NCBI RefSeq assembly: GCF_000828635.1
Contig: NZ_AP012547.1
Span: forward strand, 2,356,001-2,420,000
DNA length: 64,000 nt
Source of the DNA: Sulfuritalea hydrogenivorans sk43H
GTDB taxonomy: Bacteria > Pseudomonadota > Gammaproteobacteria > Burkholderiales > Rhodocyclaceae
Direction of reading: 5' to 3'
Numbering within the stretch: position 1 is the stretch's first letter; every line of letters begins with the position of its first letter. Both the position numbers and the translations under genes were made by a program. Positions 36,561 through 46,631 of the stretch are shown here, one piece after another. The notes under the pieces were generated by a model. That model did no database searches. It was not told the DNA's origin and saw only the letters and a list, made by a program, of their open reading frames with translations.

Positions 36561-38837
36561 ATGAAGGGATGGGGATCCCTCCAGCTCGGGCTGGGGGTCG
36601 TGGTTCTGGTCGCACTGGGCCTTTTTGGCTGGGTCGGGTGGGATCTGCTCCAGGCAAGCCAGAACGAACAGGTCGCAGCCACCTGGCATCAGCGCCGGGC
36701 GATCTACGCCGGGCTCGGCATGGTGCTGCTCGGCGCCTTGTCGGCCATCGCCTGGAACTGGAAACGCAACTACCACCAGACAACGGCTCTGGCCCAAAAG
36801 CTGACCGAGGCTTTCAACGAAAAATCGCGCGAGAGCCGCGCATTGCTCGATGCGATCCCGGATCCGGCCTGGCTGGTGGATACCTCAGGACGGTTTCTGG
36901 CAATCAACGAAGCGCTCTGCCGAATTGCGCACAAGCCGATGGACGCGATCCTCGGCACCACCGCCAAAGACCTCTGGTCGCCCGAGGTCGCAAGGAAACT
37001 CCTGGAAAGCCAGGCCGCCGTCTACCGGGAAGGCCGTCCGCTGCGCGAGGAGCAGTGGTTCGACATCGGCAACGGGCCGCAGCCCTTCGAAATCGTGCGC
37101 GCCCCGGTCTACAACGAAAGAGGCGACCCCACCGGCATCGCCGGCGTGGCCTGGGACATCTCGGAACGCTATATGGCCGAGGAAAGACGCCGGCTGATCG
37201 CGCATGTCTTCGACCACAGTGCCGAGGCAGTCCTCATCATGGACGCCGAAGGCAAGATCATCGCCCTCAACAAATCCTTCTCGGGCATCACGGGCTACGT
37301 CATCGATGAGGCCAAAGGCCACCTGCCCACACTGGTCGCCGCCGAGCGCCACGACACCAATTTCTTCGAATCGATCGCCCGCAGCCTTGCCGCGCAAAAT
37401 GCATGGCGTGGCGATGCCTGGCTGAAACGCAAGAGCGGTGCGGATTGTCCGGTGTTCTGCAACGTCAGCCTGATCAAGGACGAGCAGGGCAAGATCGTCA
37501 ACCTGATCGCCTTCATCACGGACCTTTCCGAACGCAAGGCGGCCGAAGCCCGCATCGAATCGCTGGCCAACGTTGACCAGATGACGCTGCTGCCCAACCG
37601 CCAGGGCTTCTCCCGCGCACTGGACGACTGGCTGGCGACAAACCCCAGAGGCGCGCTGCTGGTGTTCGACATCGACCAGCTGGGTCGCATCAACGATGCC
37701 TTCGGCCATATGGCCGGCGACGAATTGCTGGGCACGATCTGCATTCGCCTGCGTGCCTTGCTGAAACAGGATGACCTGCTTGGCCGCCTCGTCGGCGGGC
37801 AATTTGCGATCCTCGTCAAACAAGCCGCCGACCGGCAGGCAATGGCGGCGATGACCCGGCGACTGATCGAAGCGATTGCGCAGCCCGTGACGATTCATGG
37901 CAGCGACATCGTTGCCAAGGCCTGCGCCGGAATCTGCATGATTCCCGAGGATGGCACCAGCAGCGCCGCGCTGCTGAGGAACGCCGGGGCCGCCATGCAC
38001 AACGCCAAGACCAGCGGCCAGAGCGTCCACCGGTTCTTTGCGGCCGACATGAGCGTCGGCGTGGCGGAACGCCTGCGCCTGGAAAGCGATCTGCGCTGGG
38101 CGCTGCAACGCAATGAACTCGTACTGCACTACCAGCCGCAAGTCGATATCGCCAGCGGACGAATCATCGGCTTCGAGAGCCTGTTGCGCTGGCGCCATCC
38201 CGAACTCGGCATGCTGATGCCCGACAGCTTCATTCCGCTCGCCGAGGAAAGCCGCCTGATCCTCCCGATCGGCACCTGGGTCATGGAAGAAGCCTGCCGG
38301 CAGAACCGCGCCTGGCAGCATGAAGGCCTGCCGCCGCTGGTCGTGGCGGTCAATCTCTCCGCCGTCCAGTTCCACGAGCACGATATCGTTTCCATCGTGG
38401 CGAGGACACTCGCCGCATCAGGCCTGGAACCGTGCTGGCTGGAACTCGAGATCACAGAGGGTGTCGTCATGCAGGAGCCGGAACGGGTGATCCGCGTCTT
38501 GCAGGAATTGCGCGACCTCGGCGTCAGGCTGTCGATCGACGATTTCGGCACCGGCTATTCCAGCCTGTCCTATCTGAAGCGCTTCCCGATCGACAAGATC
38601 AAGATCGACAAGTCCTTTGTCCGCGATCTCGATCGCAGCGCCGGCGATGCCGCGATCGTGCGCATGGTGATCGCGATTGCCGGCGAACTGGAACACAAGG
38701 TCATCGCCGAGGGGGTGGAAACCGAGGCTCAGCTGGAATTCCTGCGACAGCACAACTGTCTCGAATACCAGGGCTATCTTTGCAGTCAGGCGGTCCCGGC
38801 CGACAAGGTCAGCCACCTGCTGGGTCGAGGCTCCTGA
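36561..38837 (+). CDS. PAS-GGDEF-EAL protein, probable c-di-GMP phosphodiesterase
   Basis: A 758-residue membrane signalling protein. Two membrane segments (about residues 8-26 and 46-65) are followed by two PAS domains (LLDAIPDPAWLVDTSGRF; VFDHSAEAVLIMDAEGKI), a GGDEF domain and an EAL domain. The GGDEF signature is replaced by VGGQFAIL, so the cyclase should be dead. The EAL domain keeps the Glu of FESLLRWRHP, NLSAVQF, ELEITE, DDFGTGYSSL, KIDKSFV and AEGVET, so it should hydrolyse c-di-GMP. I chose ATG 36561 because AAGGG lies eight bases upstream; TTG 36543 is possible. Confidence 0.88.
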   Translation: MKGWGSLQLGLGVVVLVALGLFGWVGWDLLQASQNEQVAATWHQRRAIYAGLGMVLLGALSAIAWNWKRNYHQTTALAQKLTEAFNEKSRESRALLDAIPDPAWLVDTSGRFLAINEALCRIAHKPMDAILGTTAKDLWSPEVARKLLESQAAVYREGRPLREEQWFDIGNGPQPFEIVRAPVYNERGDPTGIAGVAWDISERYMAEERRRLIAHVFDHSAEAVLIMDAEGKIIALNKSFSGITGYVIDEAKGHLPTLVAAERHDTNFFESIARSLAAQNAWRGDAWLKRKSGADCPVFCNVSLIKDEQGKIVNLIAFITDLSERKAAEARIESLANVDQMTLLPNRQGFSRALDDWLATNPRGALLVFDIDQLGRINDAFGHMAGDELLGTICIRLRALLKQDDLLGRLVGGQFAILVKQAADRQAMAAMTRRLIEAIAQPVTIHGSDIVAKACAGICMIPEDGTSSAALLRNAGAAMHNAKTSGQSVHRFFAADMSVGVAERLRLESDLRWALQRNELVLHYQPQVDIASGRIIGFESLLRWRHPELGMLMPDSFIPLAEESRLILPIGTWVMEEACRQNRAWQHEGLPPLVVAVNLSAVQFHEHDIVSIVARTLAASGLEPCWLELEITEGVVMQEPERVIRVLQELRDLGVRLSIDDFGTGYSSLSYLKRFPIDKIKIDKSFVRDLDRSAGDAAIVRMVIAIAGELEHKVIAEGVETEAQLEFLRQHNCLEYQGYLCSQAVPADKVSHLLGRGS

Positions 38838-38867
38838 CGAACCGGAACCACGCCGGGAGTCCGCAAA

Positions 38868-38900
38868 AAGAAACGGAGCCCGCGGGCTCCGTTTCTGTTT
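38868..38900. terminator. Bidirectional intrinsic terminator
   Basis: A perfect stem runs from AGAAACGGAGCCCGC to GCGGGCTCCGTTTCT with almost no loop (38870-38896). A T-rich tail follows on the plus strand for the EAL gene, and AAAAAG precedes it for the tRNA on the minus strand, so it serves both. Confidence 0.88.
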
Positions 38901-38904
38901 TGGG

Positions 38905-38981
38905 TGGGGTGGCCGATGGGACTCGAACCCACGACAACTGGAATCACAATCCAGGACTCTACCAACTGAGCTACGACCACC
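38905..38981 (-). tRNA. tRNA-His (anticodon GTG)
   Basis: Read on the minus strand the 77-base gene folds as a cloverleaf. It has the extra 5' G of histidine tRNAs, D-arm AGCTCAGTTGGTAGAGT, anticodon loop TTGTGAT between CTGGA and TCCAG, T-arm GTGGGTTCGAGTCCCAT, and an encoded CCA end. It is nearly identical to the E. coli tRNA-His. The terminator at 38868-38900 follows directly. Confidence 0.97.
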
Positions 38982-39029
38982 ACCGAAACTGTGTGCCTTG
39001 CGGAAAACTCCCCGGCAGGCAGGGGGCGA

Positions 39030-39058
39030 ATTATGGGAGAAGGCAGGAAAAGAATCAA
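39030..39058 (-). promoter_or_regulatory. Promoter of tRNA-His
   Basis: On the minus strand TTGATT (39053-39058) and CATAAT (39030-39035) are spaced by exactly 17 bases, about 50 bases upstream of the tRNA. Confidence 0.65.
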
Positions 39059-39072
39059 GCCTTGACTCACGC

Positions 39073-39097
39073 AAGAGTCGGCGCCGGCGACACGGCG
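39073..39097 (+). repeat. 25-base dispersed repeat, copy 9 (intergenic)
   Basis: It matches at 21 of 25 bases. It is intergenic, between tRNA-His and the first acyl-CoA dehydrogenase operon. Confidence 0.7.
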
Positions 39098-39154
39098 GCA
39101 CCTGCGGCAACGAAGAAATCCATCATCCGCACACCGGAATCGGCCATCCCGTCC

Positions 39155-39183
39155 TTGTCATCGGCTGCGAATTCGCGTACCAT
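39155..39183 (+). promoter_or_regulatory. Candidate promoter of the first acyl-CoA dehydrogenase operon
   Basis: TTGTCA (39155-39160) and TACCAT (39178-39183) are separated by 17 bases. Five and four of six bases match the sigma-70 boxes. The operator dyads begin six bases downstream. Confidence 0.55.
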
Positions 39184-39186
39184 ATT

Positions 39187-39223
39187 TGCAGAACTATGTT
39201 CCACTGTGCAGTTCTGCACTGCA
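39187..39223. promoter_or_regulatory. Overlapping operator-like dyads, operon 1
   Basis: CAGAAC-TAT-GTTCCA (39189-39203) resembles the perfect dyad before operon 2. It is followed by a second half-site, so that TGCAGAACT (39187-39195) and AGTTCTGCA (39210-39218) are also inverted partners. TGCAGT/ACTGCA (39207-39223) is a third dyad. All lie just downstream of the -10 box, where a repressor would block transcription. Confidence 0.55.
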
Positions 39224-39253
39224 ATACCGCACACGCCAAAGGACTCAATACCC

Positions 39254-40462
39254 ATGGATCTCAATTTCACTGCCGAAGAGCAGGCTTTCCGGGAAGAAGT
39301 GCGCAGCTTTCTGCGTGCCGAATTGCCCCCCGCCACCAGCAGCAAAGTGCTCGGCGGCAAGCGTCTGGAAAAGGGCGATTACGTCGCCTGGCAGAAGATA
39401 CTGCACAAGCGGGGCTGGGGCGCCGTGGCCTGGCCCACCGCCTTCGGCGGCACCGGCTGGAACGCCGTGCAACAGCATATTTTCGACGAGGAATGCGCCG
39501 ACGCGGGCGCCCCGATGCAACTCCCCTTCGGCCTGAAAATGGTGGCGCCGGTGATCATGGCCTTCGGCAATCCGGCGCAGCAGCAACACTATCTGCCGCG
39601 CATCATCGACGGCACAGACTGGTGGTGCCAGGGTTACTCCGAACCGGGTTCCGGTTCCGACCTGGCGTCGCTCAAGATGCGCGCTGTTCGCGAAGGTGAT
39701 CATTACGTGGTCAACGGCCAGAAAACCTGGAACACGCTCGGCCAGTACGCCGACTGGATTTTCTGCCTGGTCCGCACCAGCACCGAAGGCCGCCAGCAGG
39801 AAGGCATTTCCTTCCTGCTGATCGACATGAAGACGCCGGGCATCGAAGTGCGCCCGATCATCATGCTCGACGGCGAACACGAGATCAACGAAGTCTGGTT
39901 CGAGGACGTCAAGGTTCCGGTGCAGAACCTGATCGGCGAGGAAAACAAGGGCTGGACCTACGCCAAGTTCCTGCTTGGCCACGAGCGCACCGGGATCGCC
40001 GGCGTCGGCCGCTCCAAGCGCGAGTTGAAGAAGCTGAAGGACATCGCCAGGAAGGAAACAGCCAACGGGCGGCCGCTGATCGAGGACCAGCGTTTCCGCG
40101 ACCGCATCGCGCAGGTCGAACTCGAACTCATGGCGCTGGAGATCACCAACCTCCGCGTGATTTCCGCCGAGGGCGAGAAGAAGCGCGCACCGGGACCGGA
40201 GGCCTCGATCCTCAAGATCAAGGGCTCCGAAATCCAGCAGATGCTGACCGAGCTGAAAATGCAGGCGCTGGGCCACTATGCCCTGCCCTACGTCCACGAC
40301 GCGCTGTACGCCGACTGGCAGGGCGACCCGCTGATGGAGCACTACGGCGACCATGCCGGGCCGCTTTCGGGCCAGTACTTCAACGTCCGCAAGACCACCA
40401 TCTACGGCGGCTCCAACGAAATTCAGAAAAACATCATCTCGCAGATGATTCTGGGACTCTGA
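39254..40462 (+). CDS. Acyl-CoA dehydrogenase, large subunit type (PimC-like)
   Basis: A 402-residue flavin acyl-CoA dehydrogenase that desaturates an acyl-CoA at C2-C3. FAD and substrate motifs are clear: WWCQGYSEPGSGSDLASL, GQKTWNTLGQYADWIFCLVRT and EVWFEDVKVPVQNLIG. The C-terminal IYGGSNEIQKNIISQMILGL has Gly where MCAD-type enzymes have the catalytic Glu. It resembles the large subunits of alpha2beta2 dehydrogenases such as pimeloyl-CoA (PimCD) and steroid side-chain enzymes. The small subunit gene follows after two bases. Substrate not determined. Confidence 0.87.
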   Translation: MDLNFTAEEQAFREEVRSFLRAELPPATSSKVLGGKRLEKGDYVAWQKILHKRGWGAVAWPTAFGGTGWNAVQQHIFDEECADAGAPMQLPFGLKMVAPVIMAFGNPAQQQHYLPRIIDGTDWWCQGYSEPGSGSDLASLKMRAVREGDHYVVNGQKTWNTLGQYADWIFCLVRTSTEGRQQEGISFLLIDMKTPGIEVRPIIMLDGEHEINEVWFEDVKVPVQNLIGEENKGWTYAKFLLGHERTGIAGVGRSKRELKKLKDIARKETANGRPLIEDQRFRDRIAQVELELMALEITNLRVISAEGEKKRAPGPEASILKIKGSEIQQMLTELKMQALGHYALPYVHDALYADWQGDPLMEHYGDHAGPLSGQYFNVRKTTIYGGSNEIQKNIISQMILGL

Positions 40463-40464
40463 CC

Positions 40465-41589
40465 ATGGACTTCAACTACACCGAAGAACAACTCGCGCTG
40501 CAGGACACCCTGCGTCGTTTCATTGCCAAGGACTACGCCTTCGAACACCGTCGCGCGCTGGCGAAATCCGCCGACGGCTTCGACCGCGAGGCCTGGAAAA
40601 CCTTCGCCGACTTCGGCATCCTCGCCCTGCCCTTCCACGAGGATTTCGGCGGACTGAATGGCAACGCGGTCGACAGCATGCTGGTCATGGAAATGCTCGG
40701 CCGCGGCCTCGCGCTGGAGCCCTATGTGTCTACCGTGGTGCTCTGCGGCGGACTGATCCGCGATGCCGGCAGCGCCGCGCAGAAGGAAGAACTGCTGCCC
40801 GCCATCGCCGGCGGCGAACTGATGCTGGCGCTGGCCCACCATGAAGCCGGCGGCCGCTACGAACCCGATCGCATCGCCACCACCGCCACGGCATCCGGCA
40901 GCGGCTGGCAGCTAGACGGCACCAAGGCCGTGGTGCTGGGCGCGCCTTCGGCCGACAAGCTGATCGTCTCGGCGAAGGACGGCAAGGGTCTCTCGTTGTT
41001 CCTGGTCGACGCCAGGGCCGACGGCGTCACGCTGCGCGCCTATCCGACGCAGGATGGTGCGCGCGCCGCCGACATCAGGCTGGCCAATGTCACCGTCGGC
41101 GCCGAGGCGCTGATCGGCACGGCCGGCAAAGCGCTGCCGGCCATCGAACGCGCCATCGACTACGCCAACGCGGCGTTCTGCGCCGAAGCCGTCGGCATCA
41201 TGTCGGCGCTCAACGAAGTGACGCTGGAATACCTCAAGACCCGCAAGCAGTTCGGCGTGCCGATCGGCAAGTTCCAGGCGCTGCAGCACCGCATGGCCGA
41301 CATGGTGATCGCCACCGAGCAGGCGCGCTCGATGGCCACGCTGGCCGCGGTGCGCGCCGACTCGACCGATGCCGCCGAGCGCAGCCGCGCCGTGGCCGCC
41401 GCGCGTGCCTACATCGGCACGCAAGCCCGCTTCGTCGGCCAGCAGGCGGTGCAACTGCACGGCGGCATGGGCGTCGTCGACGAACTCAACGTCGGCCATT
41501 ACTTCAAGCGCCTGACCATGATCGGCCTGACTTTCGGCGATGTGGATTTCCACCTCGGACGTTTCAGCGATACCCTGCTCGCCGCATGA
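40465..41589 (+). CDS. Acyl-CoA dehydrogenase, small subunit type (PimD-like)
   Basis: A 374-residue partner of the preceding dehydrogenase. The N-terminal pattern MDFNYTEEQLALQDTLRRFIAKDY and the core YLKTRKQFGVPIGKFQALQHRMADM are typical of small subunits. AVQLHGGMGVVDELNVGHYFKRL closes the fold without the usual Y-E-G-T catalytic segment. By analogy with heterotetrameric dehydrogenases it pairs with the upstream subunit in one active site. The stop is followed by a 91-base inverted element. Confidence 0.86.
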   Translation: MDFNYTEEQLALQDTLRRFIAKDYAFEHRRALAKSADGFDREAWKTFADFGILALPFHEDFGGLNGNAVDSMLVMEMLGRGLALEPYVSTVVLCGGLIRDAGSAAQKEELLPAIAGGELMLALAHHEAGGRYEPDRIATTATASGSGWQLDGTKAVVLGAPSADKLIVSAKDGKGLSLFLVDARADGVTLRAYPTQDGARAADIRLANVTVGAEALIGTAGKALPAIERAIDYANAAFCAEAVGIMSALNEVTLEYLKTRKQFGVPIGKFQALQHRMADMVIATEQARSMATLAAVRADSTDAAERSRAVAAARAYIGTQARFVGQQAVQLHGGMGVVDELNVGHYFKRLTMIGLTFGDVDFHLGRFSDTLLAA

Positions 41590-41606
41590 TTCAGGAACGG
41601 CAATCT

Positions 41607-41697
41607 TCCGCAGATGTCGCAGATTTTCACAGATTGAAATCCGAACTGTTATCGCAAGCATCTTGATCTTTCTGCGCAAATCCGCGAAATCTGCGGA
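41607..41697. repeat. Inverted element of CGCAGAT heptamers, copy A
   Basis: The left end has three spaced CGCAGAT-type heptamers (TCCGCAGAT, GTCGCAGAT, CACAGAT). The right end has three in reverse (TCTGCGC, TCCGCG, ATCTGCGGA). The arms could form a long imperfect stem around a spacer of about 35 bases. It separates two dehydrogenase genes of the same operon direction. Confidence 0.75.
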
Positions 41698-41715
41698 CCC
41701 AAAAACACCTTCAAC

Positions 41716-43512
<1,797 letters not shown>

Positions 43513-43516
43513 ACCT

Positions 43517-44299
43517 ATGACCCACCCCAACATCCTAGTCACCGACAACGACGGCGTCTTCAGCATCGAGATCAGCCGCCGCGAGAAAAAGAACGCCATC
43601 ACCGGCGACATGTACCGCGCCATGAGCGCTGCACTGTGTCATGCACGTGAACAGCATCACGTCCGTGTCGTGCTGATTCGCGGCCAGGACGACCTGTTCA
43701 CCGCCGGCAACGACCTGGGCGACTTCCTGCACCGCAAAGCCGGCGACCCCAGCGCGGCGATTCCCTTCCTGCATCTGCTGTCCGCCTTCGAGAAGCCGCT
43801 GGTGGCTGCCGTCGCCGGCAATGCCGTGGGCATCGGCACGACGATGCTGCTGCACTGCGACCTGGTCTATGTCGCGGACAACACGCTGTTCCAGCTGCCC
43901 TTCGTCAATCTCGCGCTGTGCCCCGAGGCCGGCTCCAGCCTCCTGCTGCCGCGCGTCGCCGGCCACCAGCGGGCCGCCGAACTGCTGCTGCTGGGTGAGC
44001 CCTTCGACGCCGCGACGGCCTGCTCCGCCGGCTTCGTCAATCGCGTGGTCGCCGCCGGACAATTGATGGACACGGCGCTGGCCGCAGCGAAGAAACTCGC
44101 CGCGCTGCCGGCCCAATCGCTGGCCGTGACCAAGGCGTTGATGAAGCGCCCGCCCGAGCGCAGCGCCATCGAGGCCATGGACGAGGAGGTCATTTTCTTC
44201 TCCGACCTGGTCGCGGCCCCCGCCGCCAAGGAAATCTTCAGCGCCTTCCTCGAAAAGCGCACCCCCGATCCGGCAAAAATTCACGGACACAAGCCATGA
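43517..44299 (+). CDS. Enoyl-CoA hydratase/isomerase family protein
   Basis: A 260-residue crotonase-fold protein. The oxyanion-hole segments are visible as TAGNDLGDFL near residue 60 and GNAVGIGTTMLLHCDLVYV near 105. EAGSSLLLPRVAGHQRAAELLLLGEPF follows. The first catalytic Glu is retained in the PEAGSS segment, as in isomerase-type members. It hydrates or isomerises enoyl-CoA produced by the dehydrogenases upstream. Its stop overlaps the next start (ATGA). Confidence 0.85.
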   Translation: MTHPNILVTDNDGVFSIEISRREKKNAITGDMYRAMSAALCHAREQHHVRVVLIRGQDDLFTAGNDLGDFLHRKAGDPSAAIPFLHLLSAFEKPLVAAVAGNAVGIGTTMLLHCDLVYVADNTLFQLPFVNLALCPEAGSSLLLPRVAGHQRAAELLLLGEPFDAATACSAGFVNRVVAAGQLMDTALAAAKKLAALPAQSLAVTKALMKRPPERSAIEAMDEEVIFFSDLVAAPAAKEIFSAFLEKRTPDPAKIHGHKP

Positions 44300-44751
44300 G
44301 CGACACCATTCCGGAAGGCTTCAAGCTGCTCAAGCGCGGCGGCGGTTTTCTCTCCAGCCTCGGTCCCTGGTACTACCGCATCGACGAAACCAAAGGCGGC
44401 GAGCGCGGCCAGCTGGTGCTCGCGATCCGCGTCGAGGACCGCCATTGCAACATCCGCCACATCGCCCACGGCGGCTTCCTCGTCACCATGGTCGACTCGG
44501 CGCTGGGTGTGGTTGTCTCCAGTTCGCGCGAGCCGGCGCAGCCCATCGTCACGGTCAGCCTCACCACCAACTTCGTCACCAGTGCCGAGCCCGGCGACTG
44601 GGTCGAGGCCCATGTCGACATCGACCGCATCGGCGGCCGCCTGGCCTATGCCAGTTGCACGCTGCGCACCGGAAATCGCACCATCATGACCGGCAGCGGC
44701 GTGTTTGCGCTGATGCCACCGGTGGTGCCGAAAGAGCAGCCCGACGGCTGA
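44296..44751 (+). CDS. PaaI-type hot-dog thioesterase
   Basis: A 151-residue single hot-dog protein. RHIAHGGFLVTMVDSALGVVV is the active-site helix with the HGG motif, and the sheet residues TVSLTTNFVTSAEPGDWVEAHVDI follow. Such enzymes hydrolyse acyl-CoA thioesters and free CoA in stalled degradation pathways. It overlaps the hydratase gene by four bases and is followed after 37 bases by a second thioesterase-like gene. Confidence 0.83.
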   Translation: MSDTIPEGFKLLKRGGGFLSSLGPWYYRIDETKGGERGQLVLAIRVEDRHCNIRHIAHGGFLVTMVDSALGVVVSSSREPAQPIVTVSLTTNFVTSAEPGDWVEAHVDIDRIGGRLAYASCTLRTGNRTIMTGSGVFALMPPVVPKEQPDG

Positions 44752-44788
44752 GCACAACCGCAGCCCCCTAACCCCAACCGAAAAAACA

Positions 44789-45250
44789 ATGTCCGCCAGA
44801 GACCCCTTGATTCCCGCCGACCCCGATTTCGCCGCGGCCATCCGCCGCGGCACGCTGGGCATGCCGATCGCACGCTTTTTCGGTGTCGAGTTCACCGACA
44901 TCCGACCCGGTCATCTCGAAGCTGTGCTGCCCTATCGCGACGAACTCAGCTACCGCCCCGGCCACTTCCAGGGCACAGCCGTATCCGCCGTCGCCTACTT
45001 CGCCGCCACCTCGGCGCTGTCCACCCTGCTGGCCGCCGACCGGATCGGCCTGACGCTGGACCAGAACGTCAAGTTCCTCGCCCCCGCTGTCGGCGAGAAG
45101 CTGGTGGCACGCGGCCGCGTGATCAGCGCCGGCCATTCGATCAGCGTCGGCGCCTCGGATGTCTATGCGGTAAAGGACGGCAAGGAAACGCTCTGCGCGA
45201 CGGCGCAGGTCACCGTGCGCAATGTCGACCGCAAGAAACTGGAAGGCTGA
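44789..45250 (+). CDS. Hot-dog fold thioesterase family protein
   Basis: A 153-residue hot-dog protein distinct from the preceding one. YRPGHFQGTAVSAVAYFAATSALSTLL is its central helix, with QG in place of HGG. LTLDQNVKFLAPAVGEKLVARGRVI and a C-terminal strand ETLCATAQVTV complete the fold. Thioesterase activity is by family only, since the catalytic HGG is altered. It is two bases from the ComB-like gene. Confidence 0.75.
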   Translation: MSARDPLIPADPDFAAAIRRGTLGMPIARFFGVEFTDIRPGHLEAVLPYRDELSYRPGHFQGTAVSAVAYFAATSALSTLLAADRIGLTLDQNVKFLAPAVGEKLVARGRVISAGHSISVGASDVYAVKDGKETLCATAQVTVRNVDRKKLEG

Positions 45251-45252
45251 AC

Positions 45253-45972
45253 GTGCAAAAAATCCACGTCCTGCTGAAGAAGGAAGAACTCGACGCCCAG
45301 CGCCTCGAAGGCAAGGTGGTGGTGGTGCTCGACATCCTGTTCGCCACCTCGTCGATCGTCACCGCGCTGGCCCACGGCGCCAGCGAAGTCATCCCCACCC
45401 TCGATGGCCGCGCCGCGCAGGAAGCGGCGAAGACCTTTCCGGAAGGCTCCTATGTGCTGTCCGGCGAACTCAACGCCGACACGTTGCCCGGCTTCGTGCA
45501 TCCGACTCCCAAGGCGCTGCTCGCGGAAGGCATTGCCGGCCGCCGCCTGATCTACTGCACCACCAACGGCACCGTCGCGCTGGCCAAGTCGAAAGGCGCC
45601 GCGTACGTCTATGCCGCCGCGCTGCTCAACGGCCGCGCCGTGGTCGAACACATCGTCGCGAACCATCCGGAGAGCACCATCCTGATCGTCTGCTCCGGAT
45701 CCGCCGACAACTTCAACCTGGAAGACTTCTACGGCGCCGGCTACCTGGTTTCGCTGTTCCGTCACCGTGCCGCCGACGCCGACTTCTCGGATGCGGCACT
45801 TGCCGCCGAACTGCTCCACGACCACTGCGACGGCCTCGACGCGCTGCGCCGCGCCCGCGTCGGCCGCATGATGCTGGCGCGGAAACTCGATGAAGAAGTC
45901 GCCTTCGCCGCACAGGAGAGTTGCTACGACGTGGTACCGCTGCTGCAGGACGGCGTGCTGCGGCCCATCTGA
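45253..45972 (+). CDS. ComB-family protein (2-phosphosulfolactate phosphatase-like)
   Basis: A 239-residue ComB homologue. ComB removes phosphate from 2-phosphosulfolactate in coenzyme M synthesis, but bacterial homologues occur with no such pathway. The motif TTNGT (residues 97-101) and VCSGSADNFNLEDFYGAG are kept, while the first motif, usually D-V-L-R-A, reads DILFATSSIV with Phe for Arg. The start is GTG 45253. It sits in a string of acyl-CoA genes two bases after a thioesterase, so its substrate here is probably different. Role unknown. Confidence 0.78.
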   Translation: MQKIHVLLKKEELDAQRLEGKVVVVLDILFATSSIVTALAHGASEVIPTLDGRAAQEAAKTFPEGSYVLSGELNADTLPGFVHPTPKALLAEGIAGRRLIYCTTNGTVALAKSKGAAYVYAAALLNGRAVVEHIVANHPESTILIVCSGSADNFNLEDFYGAGYLVSLFRHRAADADFSDAALAAELLHDHCDGLDALRRARVGRMMLARKLDEEVAFAAQESCYDVVPLLQDGVLRPI

Positions 45973-46123
45973 GAGGCTGTGAAAAATTCAAAATCCGACG
46001 CAAAGACGCGAAGGCGCAAAGGAAAAGCAATGAAGACGAAATTGATTCTTCAGGATTTTTCTGTTGGCCTTCTTTGCGTCTTTGCGCCTTTGCGTCAAAA
46101 GATCGGTTTTTTCACAAGCTCTG
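45971..46123. repeat. Inverted element of CGCAAAG heptamers
   Basis: The left end carries CGCAAAG, CGCGAAG and CGCAAAG in tandem with one-base spacers. The right end carries CTTTGCG three times in tandem. The outermost bases are also inverted: GAGGCTGTGAAAAA against TTTTTTCACAAGCTC. The element is about 153 bases and lies between comB and maoC, starting inside the comB stop region. Confidence 0.78.
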
Positions 46124-46142
46124 ATTTCAAGGAAAGCAAAAC

Positions 46143-46631
46143 ATGACGACCCCGACCAAGACCTACAAATACTACTGGGAAGATTTCCCCGCCGGCAGCG
46201 TGCGCGAGTTCGGCGGCAAGACCATGACCGCCGAAGAAATCATGGATTTCGCCCGCCAGTTCGACCCGCAGCCCTTCCATCTTTCCGAGGAAGCCGGCAA
46301 GAACAGCCTGTTCGGCGGCCTCTGCGCCAGCGGCTGGCATACCTGCGCGCTGGCCATGCGCATGATGTGCGACGCCTACCTGCTGGAATCGGCCAGCCTC
46401 GGCTCGCCGGGGCTGGAAAACATCCGCTGGCTGAAGCCGGTGCGCCCCGGCGACACCCTGCACGTGCGCTCCGTGGTGCTCGAAGCGCGCCCGATGGACA
46501 GCAAGCCCCATGTCGGCCTGTTGCGCACGCGCTGGGAGATGATCAACCAGAACAACGAGGAAGTGATGCAGATGGAAGGCTACGGCATGTTCCGCCGGCG
46601 CGACGTGGCGAAACCAGACGCATCCGCATGA
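46143..46631 (+). CDS. MaoC-family dehydratase
   Basis: A 162-residue hot-dog hydratase. FARQFDPQPFHLSEEAGKNSLFGGLCASGWHTCALAMRM carries the D-x4-H pair and the FGGLCASGWHT loop of the MaoC family. It probably hydrates a 2-enoyl-CoA, giving the (R)-hydroxyacyl isomer. AAGGAAAGC precedes the ATG. Its stop overlaps the ligase start by four bases (ATGA), so the two are co-translated. Confidence 0.85.
   Translation: MTTPTKTYKYYWEDFPAGSVREFGGKTMTAEEIMDFARQFDPQPFHLSEEAGKNSLFGGLCASGWHTCALAMRMMCDAYLLESASLGSPGLENIRWLKPVRPGDTLHVRSVVLEARPMDSKPHVGLLRTRWEMINQNNEEVMQMEGYGMFRRRDVAKPDASA

Noticed and set aside
38812-39070. Short open frames overlapping tRNA-His
   Set aside because: The tRNA cloverleaf, promoter and terminator explain the sequence.
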